DNA of 64,000 bases. Origin: Tardiphaga sp. GTDB lineage: Bacteria; Pseudomonadota; Alphaproteobacteria; Rhizobiales; Xanthobacteraceae. Below are positions 42,598 to 51,154 of this stretch, one piece after another; position 1 is the first letter of the stretch, and every line of letters starts with the position of its first letter. The position numbers were made by a program, and so were the translations under genes. The notes below the pieces were generated by a model that did not search any database, was not told the origin of the DNA, and worked only from the letters and a program-made list of their open reading frames with translations. The stretch spans positions 60,080 through 124,079 of the forward strand of contig JASBVG010000078.1 of assembly GCA_030147505.1 (NCBI GenBank). Direction: 5' to 3'.

Positions 42598-43152
42598 CTA
42601 CGAAGTGCCTGCAAGCTCCGACACCTGACCATCCGGAAGGTCGAATTCGTAGGTGTTCAACGTCATCGACACCATCGTGTAGTAACCGCACAGACCGATG
42701 ATCTCCGCCAGTGCCTTGGCGCCGAGCACGTCGACTGCCTCGTCATAAAGCGGTTTCGACAATCCCTGCGCCTCATGCAGCGACTTCGCGACATCGTAGA
42801 TTACGCGCTCTTTTACTTCCGTGAAACGCGGCGTACGACGAGTCTTGATGTCTTCGATGATGGCCGGGTCGAGGCCGCCGGCGAGGGCGAATTTCTTGTG
42901 CGCATACCATTCGAAATGCGCCGTCCAGTGCCGCGCCGTGACGAGGATCGCCAATTCCGCATGCGCGGCCGAGAGGGAGGTGTCGTAACGCAGGAAGGCG
43001 CCGAGGCGCGTGGCGTGGCGCGCCATCTCGGGGCTCGCCAGCCATGCCATCATTGGCTCCGGCGGCTTGCCGCGCTTGCTGGCGATGGATTCGTCATAGA
43101 TCGCTTTCTGATCGGCGCTCATTTCGCCAGGCGAAAGAAGTTTCAGGCGCAT
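42598..43152 (-). CDS. carboxymuconolactone decarboxylase/AhpD-like protein
   Basis: A 184-residue protein of the carboxymuconolactone-decarboxylase family: AELAILVTARHWTAHFEWYAHKKFALAGGLD, with the His-rich helix in place of the CxxC seen in AhpD. The missing Cys pair argues for a decarboxylase-like or other role rather than a peroxidase reductase. ATG 43152 has GAGGA upstream. It is divergent from the acyl-CoA dehydrogenase gene at 43326 and could share its regulation. Confidence 0.85.
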   Translation of the reverse strand: MRLKLLSPGEMSADQKAIYDESIASKRGKPPEPMMAWLASPEMARHATRLGAFLRYDTSLSAAHAELAILVTARHWTAHFEWYAHKKFALAGGLDPAIIEDIKTRRTPRFTEVKERVIYDVAKSLHEAQGLSKPLYDEAVDVLGAKALAEIIGLCGYYTMVSMTLNTYEFDLPDGQVSELAGTS

Positions 43153-43325
43153 GGATTTCCTCGTGTGTTTTCTTCGTTGTCGTCCGGCGAAGTGCTGGAA
43201 TGCCAAAGCTAACGTGTCTTCGCGCAGCGTGACAGGCCATTGAATTCCACGATTTGCCGGGTAAGCTTCGCGAAACAACAAAGGCGGCCGCCGCGCGGCT
43301 GCCCACAAACAATAGGAAACACCCG

Positions 43326-44510
43326 ATGTCGGATCTCGACCAATTCCGCCGCGACACCCGTGCCTGGCTGGACGCGAATTGTCCGCCGGAGATGCGCAAG
43401 CCGGTGACAGCCGACGAGGATGTATTCTGGGGCGGGCGCAACACCAAATTCGCATCGGAGCCGCAGCGCCTCTGGTTCGAGCGTATGCGCGACAAGGGCT
43501 GGACCGTTCCGGATTGGCCGAAGCAATATGGCGGCGGCGGCCTCGATGGCGCCGAGGCGAAAGTCCTGCGCGAGGAAATGGCCAAGATCGGTGCGCGTCC
43601 GCCACTGTCGAGCTTCGGCATCTGGATGCTCGGGCCGGCGCTGCTCAAATACGGCAACGAAGAACAGAAGAAAGAACATCTGCCGAAGATTGCGGCGGGT
43701 TTGATTCGCTGGTGTCAGGGTTATTCCGAGCCCAATGCAGGCTCCGATCTCGCCTCGCTGCAGACGCGCGCGGAGAGCGACGGCGATCACTATGTGATCA
43801 ACGGCCAGAAGATCTGGACGTCATATGCGAATTACGCCGATTGGATCTTCTGCCTGGTGCGCACCGATGGCGTGGCGAAGAAGCATGACGGCATCAGCTT
43901 CATCCTGTTCGACATGACCTCACCGGGCGTTTCCACAAAGCCGATCCTGCTGATCTCCGGCAAGTCGCCTTTCTGCGAGACGTTCTTCGACAATGTGCGC
44001 GTACCGAAGTCGCATGTGGTTGGCACCGTCAATCGCGGCTGGGATGTCGCAAAGTATCTGCTGCAGCATGAGCGCGCGATGATCTCCGGCATGGGAGAGC
44101 GCGGCGTCGGCCGTCCGCTCGGCCAGGTCGCGGCGGATACGGTCGGCACCGATGCGCAGGGCCAGCTCGACGATGCGATGCTGCGCGGACAGATCGCGAG
44201 TTTCGAGGTGGACGAAGCGGCGCTGGCTTGCGCGGCCGAGCGTGCGGTCGATCTCGCCAAGGCCGGTCAGGGACATCCGGCGTTCTCATCGGCGATGAAA
44301 TATTACGGCACCGAGCTCAACAAGCGCCGCCATGAAATCATGATGTCGGCAGGCGGCAGCGATGCGCTGGAATGGGAAAGCCCGCGTTCGCGTGAGGGCG
44401 CCAAGCCGCGTGCCTGGCTGCGGACCAAGGCGAATTCCATCGAAGGCGGCACCAGCGAAGTGATGCTGGGGATCGTCGCGAAACGGATTCTGGATTTACC
44501 GGGGGCGTGA
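43326..44510 (+). CDS. acyl-CoA dehydrogenase (first of a pair)
   Basis: 394 residues with the acyl-CoA dehydrogenase fold: RMRDKGWTVPDWPKQYGGGGL, FAD motifs WCQGYSEPNAGSDLASLQT and KIWTSYANYADW, and C-terminal EGGTSEVMLGIVAKRILDLPG. It oxidises an acyl-CoA to the enoyl-CoA. With the next gene it may form a two-subunit enzyme, as in PimC/PimD-type pairs, since the second one is shorter and diverged. Acyl substrate unknown. ATG 43326 matches family starts. Confidence 0.92.
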   Translation: MSDLDQFRRDTRAWLDANCPPEMRKPVTADEDVFWGGRNTKFASEPQRLWFERMRDKGWTVPDWPKQYGGGGLDGAEAKVLREEMAKIGARPPLSSFGIWMLGPALLKYGNEEQKKEHLPKIAAGLIRWCQGYSEPNAGSDLASLQTRAESDGDHYVINGQKIWTSYANYADWIFCLVRTDGVAKKHDGISFILFDMTSPGVSTKPILLISGKSPFCETFFDNVRVPKSHVVGTVNRGWDVAKYLLQHERAMISGMGERGVGRPLGQVAADTVGTDAQGQLDDAMLRGQIASFEVDEAALACAAERAVDLAKAGQGHPAFSSAMKYYGTELNKRRHEIMMSAGGSDALEWESPRSREGAKPRAWLRTKANSIEGGTSEVMLGIVAKRILDLPGA

Positions 44511-44522
44511 GGCCCTCTCCGC

Positions 44523-44605
44523 TGTCATGCCCGGCCTTGTTGCCGGGCATCCATCTTTGCTCGAGCAAGGAGGATGGATGGCCGGGTCAAGCCCGGCCAT
44601 GACGG
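44523..44605. repeat. paired REP-like hairpins (composite palindrome)
   Basis: Hairpin ATGCCCGGC-CTTGTT-GCCGGGCAT (44527-44550) and hairpin TGGCCGGG-TCAAG-CCCGGCCA (44579-44599) in an element bounded by GTCAT and ATGAC. It sits between the two acyl-CoA dehydrogenase genes, splitting an otherwise likely operon. Confidence 0.75.
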
Positions 44606-44641
44606 AGTGAAAACAACAACGATAACGAACTGGATCACCCC

Positions 44642-45778
44642 ATGCCTCTCCTCCTCAACGAAGAACAGACCATGCTCCGCGACAGCGCCCGCGGATTCAT
44701 CGGTGACAAGGCGCCGATCGCTCATTTCCGTCAATTGCGTGACAGCAAGGACGCCACGGGTTTCTCGCGCGAGCATTGGAAGGCCTTTGCCGAGATGGGC
44801 TTTGCCGGCCTGCTGGTGCCGGAAGCGCATGGCGGCAGCGGGCTTGGCGCGGTGGAAGCCGGTGTCATCATGGAGGAGATCGGGCGCACGCTGATGCCGT
44901 CGCCGTTCCTTGCCAGTGCTGTGCTCGGCGTCACGGCGTTGCGCGGCGGCAGCGAGGCGCAACAGGCGGCTTATCTGCCGAAGATCGCCGACGGTTCGCT
45001 GCTCGCGGCATTGGCCGTGGATGAAGGCAACAAGCATCGCCCGTTGAACATCGCGATGAAGGCGGAACGTGCCGGCAACGGTTTCAAGCTCAGCGGCGAC
45101 AAGGCATTCGTAGTCGATGGTCACGCCGCCGATCTGCTCATCGTCGCCGCGCGCAGCGGCGGAGCGCCTGGCGAGCGTGAGGGGGTGACGCTGTTCGCGG
45201 TCGACCCCAAGGCGAAGGGGGTCGCCGTCGAGCGCACGGTCATGGTCGATGCGCATAATGCGGCACGGATTGTGTTCGACAATGTCGCAGTGGATGCCGA
45301 CAGCGTGCTCGGCGAGGTCGATCAGGGCGGCGTACTGCTCGACCGCGTGCTGAATGTCGGGCGTGCGGCTGTGGCAGCCGAAATGGTGGGTCTGTCGGAC
45401 GAGGTGTTCGGCCGCACGGTGACCTATCTCAAGGAGCGCAAGCAGTTCGGCAAGCTGATTGGCGAATTCCAGGCGCTGCAGCACCGCGCCGCGCATCTCT
45501 ATACGGAGATCGAGGTGACGCGCGCGGCAGCGATGAAGGCGCTGCAATTGCTTGATGCCGATGCGCCGAATGCGGCGGCCGCCGTGGCGGTGGCCAAGGC
45601 GAAGGCCGGTACCACGGCGACGCTGGCGGTGCAGGAAGGCGTGCAGATGCATGGCGGCATGGGCATGACGGACCAGTTCGATATCGGCCTGTTCATGAAG
45701 CGCGCGCGGGTGTGCCAGGAGTTGCTGGGCGATAGCAACTATCACGCGGACCAGCTGGCGAAGATGAAGAAGTATTGA
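44642..45778 (+). CDS. acyl-CoA dehydrogenase (second of a pair)
   Basis: 378 residues; begins PLLLNEEQTMLRDSARGFI, contains GLLVPEAHGGSGLGAVEAGVIMEEIGRTL and ends with GVQMHGGMGMTDQFDIGLFMKRARVCQELLGD. It belongs to the smaller-subunit class that pairs with the preceding type. FAD and acyl-CoA-binding parts are diverged in the middle. The distance from the first gene (131 bases) is filled by the palindromic repeat. Confidence 0.92.
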   Translation: MPLLLNEEQTMLRDSARGFIGDKAPIAHFRQLRDSKDATGFSREHWKAFAEMGFAGLLVPEAHGGSGLGAVEAGVIMEEIGRTLMPSPFLASAVLGVTALRGGSEAQQAAYLPKIADGSLLAALAVDEGNKHRPLNIAMKAERAGNGFKLSGDKAFVVDGHAADLLIVAARSGGAPGEREGVTLFAVDPKAKGVAVERTVMVDAHNAARIVFDNVAVDADSVLGEVDQGGVLLDRVLNVGRAAVAAEMVGLSDEVFGRTVTYLKERKQFGKLIGEFQALQHRAAHLYTEIEVTRAAAMKALQLLDADAPNAAAAVAVAKAKAGTTATLAVQEGVQMHGGMGMTDQFDIGLFMKRARVCQELLGDSNYHADQLAKMKKY

Positions 45779-45789
45779 GGAGCGCCGCC

Positions 45790-45916
45790 TGTCATCACCC
45801 GCGAAAGCGGGTGATCCAGTAAACGCAGGTGCTGCGTCTCTGTTCTGGAAGGCTGTGGCTACTGGATCGCCCGGTCCTAGCGCGCAATTGCGCGCACGGC
45901 CGGGCGATGACAGTGA
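45790..45916. repeat. REP-like composite palindrome
   Basis: Outer arms CTGTCATC and GATGACAG; inner arms GATCCAGTA and TACTGGATC; plus CCCGC/GCGGG and CCGGG stems. The whole can fold as a long imperfect hairpin. It lies between the convergent stops at 45778 and 45927. Confidence 0.7.
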
Positions 45917-45926
45917 GGAGTGCCGG

Positions 45927-46973
45927 TTATCGAATCGGCGGTGCGTATTGGATGCCGCCGGCGCTCCAGATCTGGTTCAGCCCGCGCGGGATCTTCAGTT
46001 TCGAGCCGTCGCCGACATTGCGCTCATAGACTTCGCCGTAATTGCCGACATGGCGGATGATGCGGGCGGCCCAGTCCTTCGACAGGCCGAGATCGTCGCC
46101 ATAAGCGCCTTCGGTGCCGACCAGACGCATCACATCGGGCTTTTTCGATTTCAGCGCCTCGTCGATGTTCTTCGAGGTGATGCCGAGTTCCTCGGCATTG
46201 ATCATCGCATAGAGCGTCCATTTCACGATCATCATCCAGTCGTCGTCGCGCTGGCGGACGACCGGCGCCAGCGGCTCCTTCGAGATGATGTCGGGCAGGA
46301 TGGTGTGATCGTCTGCCTTGGCAAGTGTCAGGCGCAGCGCATAGAGCTGCGAGGCGTCGGCGGTGAAGGTGTCGCACTGGCCGGCACTGTAGGCCTTCAG
46401 TACATCATCCAGCTTCGGAAACTTCACTTCCGTGTATTTCATGTTGTTGGCACGGAAGTAATCCGCCGCGTTCAGCACGGTCGTGGTGCCGTCCTGGACA
46501 CAGACCTTGCTGCCATCGAGCTCGAGCGCGGAGTCGATGTTGCGCGATTTCGGCACCATGAAACCCTGGCCGTCGTAATAGGAGACGGCGGGGAAATAGA
46601 GCGCCAGATTGCTCTCGCGGGACATGCTCCAGGTGGTGTTGCGGGCGAGGATGTCGATCTTGCGGCTCTGCAGTTCCTTGAAGCGCTCATTGGCATCGAG
46701 GCCGACGAACTTCACCTTCTTCGGATCGTCGAAGATGGCGGCGGCGACGGCGCGGCAGAAGTCGACGTCGAAACCGCTCCAGTTGCCCTGCGCATCCGGC
46801 GCCGAGAAGCCCGGCAGGCTCTGATTGACGCCGCACAGCACGGCGTCGCGCTGGACGGTGCGCTTCAGCGTCTTGGTGTCGTAGCGTTCATAGGTGATCG
46901 CGGCGGCGGCCACGGCGGTGGCGACCGCGAGGCCGATGGCCAGTCCGGTCACGAAAGTGCGCTTCGTCGCCAT
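45927..46973 (-). CDS. amino-acid ABC transporter periplasmic binding protein (AapJ/BztA-like)
   Basis: A 348-residue exported binding protein. Signal segment GLAIGLAVATAVAAAA, family motif LCGVNQSLPGFSAPDAQGNWSGFDVDFCRAVAAAIF, and C-terminal GLSKDWAARIIRHVGNYGEVYERNVG. Typical of AapJ/BztA, which bind polar L-amino acids. No permease or ATPase gene (aapQMP) is in the window, so it stands alone and must use a distant or shared transporter. Confidence 0.88.
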   Translation of the reverse strand: MATKRTFVTGLAIGLAVATAVAAAAITYERYDTKTLKRTVQRDAVLCGVNQSLPGFSAPDAQGNWSGFDVDFCRAVAAAIFDDPKKVKFVGLDANERFKELQSRKIDILARNTTWSMSRESNLALYFPAVSYYDGQGFMVPKSRNIDSALELDGSKVCVQDGTTTVLNAADYFRANNMKYTEVKFPKLDDVLKAYSAGQCDTFTADASQLYALRLTLAKADDHTILPDIISKEPLAPVVRQRDDDWMMIVKWTLYAMINAEELGITSKNIDEALKSKKPDVMRLVGTEGAYGDDLGLSKDWAARIIRHVGNYGEVYERNVGDGSKLKIPRGLNQIWSAGGIQYAPPIR

Positions 46974-47036
46974 GAGTGTCAGCCCCCTGAATGTTTCGGC
47001 GTGGTATGATGCGAGGATGGATGCGACAGACGCAGC

Positions 47037-47639
47037 CTAGATTTCGGGTTTCTGCCGGATCACGACCTTGGTGCCGACCGGCACGCGGTCATACAGATCG
47101 GTGACGTCGGCATTGACGAGACCGAAGCAGCCGGAGGAGACGGCGGTGCCGATGGTGTCCGGCCGATTGGTGCCGTGGATGCGATAGACAGTGGCGCCGA
47201 GATAGAGCGCGCGTGCGCCCATGGGATTGCCGGGGCCACCGGCCATGAAACGCGGCAGATAGGGCTGGCGCTGGATCATTTCGGGCGGCGGCGTCCAGTC
47301 CGGCCATTCGGCCTTGCGCGAGATCTTGACCAGACCCTGCCATTGGAAGCCATCGCGGCCGACGCGTACGCCGTAGCGCAATGCCCGGCCATTGCCTTGC
47401 ACCAGATAGAGATAGCGTTCGGAGGTCGAGACAACGATGGTGCCGGGCGGCTCGGTCGTACGGAAAAGCACCATCTGCCTTCGGAATTCCGGGGGAATTT
47501 CGACGGAATCGTCCGGGATCAGGCCGGGCTCGTCGCCGATATCGGGGCGCTGCATTTGTGCGCTGCTCTGCGTGATCGACAATGTCAGTCCGGCTGCGGC
47601 GATGAAAGAGAGTGCAAGCAGGCGGCGAAGGTCGATCAT
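47037..47639 (-). CDS. L,D-transpeptidase (YkuD) family protein, exported
   Basis: 200 residues: signal peptide (LLALSFIAAAGLTLSITQSSAQ) and a YkuD catalytic domain with IHGTN and SSGCFGLVNADVTDLYDRVPVG. The catalytic Cys is present; the usual Arg after it (SGCxR) is Gly here (CFGL), a deviation that may weaken activity. Such enzymes make 3-3 peptidoglycan crosslinks or attach proteins. Start ATG 47639 with GGGAGA upstream. Confidence 0.85.
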   Translation of the reverse strand: MIDLRRLLALSFIAAAGLTLSITQSSAQMQRPDIGDEPGLIPDDSVEIPPEFRRQMVLFRTTEPPGTIVVSTSERYLYLVQGNGRALRYGVRVGRDGFQWQGLVKISRKAEWPDWTPPPEMIQRQPYLPRFMAGGPGNPMGARALYLGATVYRIHGTNRPDTIGTAVSSGCFGLVNADVTDLYDRVPVGTKVVIRQKPEI

Positions 47640-47765
47640 TTCGGCATCTCCCGATTTGACGGTTGGTCCGTGCATAGCATCGCAACGCATGCGCGGAAAC
47701 CATGAATTGGCGGGCATGGTCGGCCGATGCGGTGACGATTTGATTAAGGGCGGAACGAAGAAAAC

Positions 47766-47795
47766 CCGGAGCAGGGTGGCATCCTGTCCGGGTCG
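47766..47795 (-). terminator. hairpin after ECF sigma gene
   Basis: ACCCGGA ... TCCGGGT outer arms and CAGG/CCTG inner arms form a stem 30 bases downstream of the minus-strand stop at 47825. Weak T run. Confidence 0.4.
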
Positions 47796-47824
47796 AGGAG
47801 GCTCAAGTTAAGGGAGAAACGCGA

Positions 47825-48436
47825 TTACGCTGCGATACTGTCGATGCCGGCGGTTTTCAGGAGATCGGCGAGCTGCTTGCGGGCATAGAACATGCGTGTC
47901 TTCACGGTGGAGGCGGGAATGCCGACGATGCCTGCGACTTCGTCCACCGACTTTTCGTGATAGTAGACAAGATTGACGATCTCACGATGGGCCGGCGACA
48001 ATTTCGCCACGCAGGCGCGCAGGATTTCGCTGGTACGGCTGCGGTCGAACGACGTTTCCGGCGTGTCGGCGCTATCGGCGACCTCCATCACCTCGTCCTG
48101 ATCAATGTCCTCATATTTGCGCTGGCGCAGCGCAGTGAGCGCCTTGAAGCGCGCGATCGACAACAGCCACGTGGATACCTGGGAGCGGCCCTCGAACTGA
48201 CTGGCGGTGCGCCACACATCGAGGAACACCTGGCTGACCAGATCCTCGGTCGCGGTGACATCGCGCAGCATGCGCAGCACGAAGCGATAGACCCGCACAT
48301 TGTGCCGGGCATAGAAGGAATGCATCGCGTGGCGGTCGCCTTCAGTGATACGCTCCAGCAGCATCTCGTCTGTTGTGGCGCGGGCGGTGATGATCCCCTG
48401 GCGGCCGGCGGCGTTGATCGCGATGACGTTCGACAT
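47825..48436 (-). CDS. ECF-type RNA polymerase sigma factor
   Basis: 203 residues with region 2 (FYARHNVRVYRFVLRMLRDVTATEDLVSQVFLDVWRTASQFEGRSQVSTWLLSIARF) and region 4 (LSPAHREIVNLVYYHEKSVDEVAGIVGIPASTVKTRMFYARKQL). A linker at about 115-140 is acidic. It differs from EcfG, and no NepR, PhyR or other anti-sigma gene is next to it. Start MSNVIAINAAGR at 48436. The promoter region holds a small inverted repeat. Stress trigger unknown. Confidence 0.9.
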   Translation of the reverse strand: MSNVIAINAAGRQGIITARATTDEMLLERITEGDRHAMHSFYARHNVRVYRFVLRMLRDVTATEDLVSQVFLDVWRTASQFEGRSQVSTWLLSIARFKALTALRQRKYEDIDQDEVMEVADSADTPETSFDRSRTSEILRACVAKLSPAHREIVNLVYYHEKSVDEVAGIVGIPASTVKTRMFYARKQLADLLKTAGIDSIAA

Positions 48437-48450
48437 GGCTGGCTCCCGAT

Positions 48451-48473
48451 GAAACGTCGGTGATGGGCGTTTC
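48451..48473. promoter_or_regulatory. GAAACG-N11-CGTTTC inverted repeat upstream of ECF sigma gene
   Basis: Six-base arms, 15 to 37 bases ahead of the start at 48436, overlapping the probable promoter. It may be an operator or autoregulatory site. Confidence 0.35.
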
Positions 48474-48668
48474 GTTAAGGCCAGTTGTTAAGGAATGCCG
48501 GTTTCAGAATGGCGGCTTGAAAAACGGAAAATGGTTTCGTGACAGGGAGTTTTGTTTCATCGCTGCCGGGGTGACGAAACATTCGGGGATAAAAATCCAA
48601 CGATTTCAGACGGGGATTACGACGCGGTTTTCCCTGACCAACAAGCGAGAAGGGGGATGAGAGGCGAA

Positions 48669-49403
48669 TCAGGCCCTCTCACCTGCAGGTGAGAACAAAT
48701 AGCCGCCGCCGCGAATAGTACGGATCACGGCGGGTTTCGCCGGATCTGGCTCGATCTTGCGGCGGATGCGCATGATGCGGAGGTCCACGGCGCGGTCGAA
48801 GGCTTCGGCATCCCTCGCATTGGCGAGTTCGAGCAGCCGCTCGCGCGACAGCACGCGTTTCGGATTGGCGGCGAACACTTTCAGCAGGCCAAATTCGGAA
48901 GCGGTGAGCGGGTGTTCGTTGCCTTCCTCGTCACGCAATGCCTGGGCTTCGAGATCGAGCCATTTGGTTCCAAAGCGGACGAGGTGATCTTTCGAATTCG
49001 TCGCCGGCGCGGCTTCAGCCGCCTTTTGTGACGCAACGCTCCGGCGCAGCACCGAGCGGATGCGTGCCATCAGTTCGCGCAGTTCGCAGGGCTTGGCGAT
49101 ATAATCGTCGGCGCCGAGTTCGAGGCCGACGACACGATCGATCGGGCTGGCGGTTGCGGTGAGCATGATTACCGGCACATTGGTGCGGCTCTTGAGATCG
49201 CGGATGATCGAGAGCCCGTCTTCCTCGGGCATGTTGAGATCGAGCACCACGAGATCGGGCACTTTGGTCTCGATCTCGCCGCGCAGGCTCTTGCCGCCGT
49301 CGCAAAGCGTGACGGTGAAGCCGTGCATCTTCAGATAATCGCCGACCATCTCGCGGGCGGGGGCCTCATCATCCACGACGATGATATGAGGGCTGGTGCT
49401 CAT
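48669..49403 (-). CDS. OmpR/PhoB-family response regulator
   Basis: 244 residues: receiver (IIVVDDEAPAREMV, DLVVLDLNMPEEDGL, ALGADDYIAKP-like) and winged-helix DNA-binding domain (LTASEFGLLKVFAANPKRVLSRERLL, VDLRIMRIRRKIE, RTIRGGGYLF). It is the last gene of a three-gene unit; its start overlaps the hybrid kinase stop by 4 bases (ATGA). It is the likely output of the two kinases. Confidence 0.93.
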   Translation of the reverse strand: MSTSPHIIVVDDEAPAREMVGDYLKMHGFTVTLCDGGKSLRGEIETKVPDLVVLDLNMPEEDGLSIIRDLKSRTNVPVIMLTATASPIDRVVGLELGADDYIAKPCELRELMARIRSVLRRSVASQKAAEAAPATNSKDHLVRFGTKWLDLEAQALRDEEGNEHPLTASEFGLLKVFAANPKRVLSRERLLELANARDAEAFDRAVDLRIMRIRRKIEPDPAKPAVIRTIRGGGYLFSPAGERA

Positions 49404-51154
49404 GGCTGGGCCTCGATCGTTGCCGGCAGCATGATGGTGAATGTGGCGCCCTGGCCCGGGCCGGCGCTGTCGGCGGTGACGTCGCCGCCATGCATGTCGA
49501 CGATGCGCTTGACGATGGAGAGGCCGAGCCCGGTCGAGCTTTCACCGCCGGTCGGCTTGGCGGAAAGGCGCTGGAACCGACCGAACAGGCGGTCGAGATC
49601 TTCCGGAGAGAGGCCTGCGCCTTCATCGCTGACGCTGATGCGGACGCGGTCGGTATCGCCATTGACGAGAATGTCGATCTTGCCGCCGATCGGCGAATAT
49701 TTGATGGCGTTGCTAACGAGGTTGTCGATTGCCTCGCGCATCCGGTCGGCGTCGCACATGGTGAGATCGGAATGGCCGGGCGATGAGATCCTGATCTGCT
49801 GCTGCTTGTTGACGGCCGACGGACGATTGGCCTCGGCGACGTCGCTCACCAGAGCTGACAGATCGACCGGTTCGCGACGGATGGTGATGTCGAAGGCGTC
49901 GGCGATGGCGTCGGAGATCAGGTGATCCACCATCGCGGTCAGGCGCTTGGTGGCGTCGCGGATATGGTCGATCTGCGTAGCGATGTTTTCTTTTGCCGAA
50001 CCGGCGGCGATCAATTCGGTCAGCATTTCGGTGCGGCCCAAAATGACGCCGAGCGGATTTTTCAGGTCATGAGCGACGGTGCCGAGAATCTCGTTCTTGA
50101 AGCCATTGGCGCGCTGCAGCCGCAGCCACTGGGTCGAGAGACGACGATTGGCCTGCATCAGCGCGCGGGTGCGCTGGGTCACGCGATCCTCGAGTTGCGT
50201 ATTGGCGACCTGAAGTTGCTGATAGAGGATCACATTGTCGAAGGCGATCGAAAGCCGGCTGCCGAAAATCTCGACCAGCGCGCGATCGGTCTCGGACAAT
50301 TCACGCTCGGCCTGCAGCAGCACGACGACCTCGCGGCCGGAGCCCGTGCGCACATAAAGAACCGTGCGGTGATCGTCGAAATCATGCTTGCGGCGACGGA
50401 AGGCGTCTTCCACCATCTGTCGCAGATCGGAATCGAGCGAATCCGGCGTTGGACAGCCGATGAAGCGGCTGTAGCAGCCGGAGCCGGCCAGCACTGCAAA
50501 GTCTTCCTGGGCGCCGCCGCCGTCGCGCAGCACGAGGATTCCTGCACAGTCCACATTGAGCAACGAGGCGATCTGGGTCAGCACGCCTTCGGCAAGTCGC
50601 TGCATGGAGCGGAAGTCGTACAGGGTCGAAGCGGCGTCGAGAATGATCTCGAGGCCGCGCCGGGTCTGCACCATGCGCTCGAGCTGCTGATAGCTCCGCA
50701 ACGCTGCGGTCAGCGAGGTGAACAGTTTATCCGCGGTGAGCTCGGTCTTCGCCTTGTAGTCGTTGATGTCGTAATCGACGATGACGCGGCGTTCCGGCGC
50801 CTGGCCGGGCTGGCCGGTGCGCAGGATGATGCGGACGGTCTCGTTGTGCAGCTCGTTGCGGATATATTCGACGAGGGCAAGGCCCGCATCGTCAGTTTCC
50901 ATGATGACGTCGAGCAGCACTGCGGCGATATCGGGATGCTGACGCATCAGCTCGCGGCCCTCGGCGGCGGAATAGGCTGAGAGAATCTCCAGCGTCTGCC
51001 CGTTCAGCGTATAGTCGCTGAGCGCAAAGCGCGTGCCCTCATGCACGGCCTGATCGTCGTCAATGACGGCGATCTTCCATTTGCGGGCATGGGTCTCGCC
51101 CGGAGCCTCGCCGTCGTCTTCGATCAGGTGGAGGACATCGTCCTGGTCGGCCAT
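49400..51154 (-). CDS. receiver-DUF3369-histidine kinase
   Basis: 584 residues, soluble. A receiver with intact phospho-Asp at about 70 (KIAVIDDDQAVHEG, AVLLDVIMETDDAG), DUF3369 GAF-like domain (about 190-330), then HisKA (VAHDLKNPLGVILGRTEML) and HATPase (DEGAGL, STGLGLSIVKRIV). It probably receives phosphate or a signal from the membrane kinase upstream and passes it to the OmpR-type regulator. The start lies inside the upstream kinase gene's last 31 bases. Confidence 0.9.
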   Translation of the reverse strand: MADQDDVLHLIEDDGEAPGETHARKWKIAVIDDDQAVHEGTRFALSDYTLNGQTLEILSAYSAAEGRELMRQHPDIAAVLLDVIMETDDAGLALVEYIRNELHNETVRIILRTGQPGQAPERRVIVDYDINDYKAKTELTADKLFTSLTAALRSYQQLERMVQTRRGLEIILDAASTLYDFRSMQRLAEGVLTQIASLLNVDCAGILVLRDGGGAQEDFAVLAGSGCYSRFIGCPTPDSLDSDLRQMVEDAFRRRKHDFDDHRTVLYVRTGSGREVVVLLQAERELSETDRALVEIFGSRLSIAFDNVILYQQLQVANTQLEDRVTQRTRALMQANRRLSTQWLRLQRANGFKNEILGTVAHDLKNPLGVILGRTEMLTELIAAGSAKENIATQIDHIRDATKRLTAMVDHLISDAIADAFDITIRREPVDLSALVSDVAEANRPSAVNKQQQIRISSPGHSDLTMCDADRMREAIDNLVSNAIKYSPIGGKIDILVNGDTDRVRISVSDEGAGLSPEDLDRLFGRFQRLSAKPTGGESSTGLGLSIVKRIVDMHGGDVTADSAGPGQGATFTIMLPATIEAQP

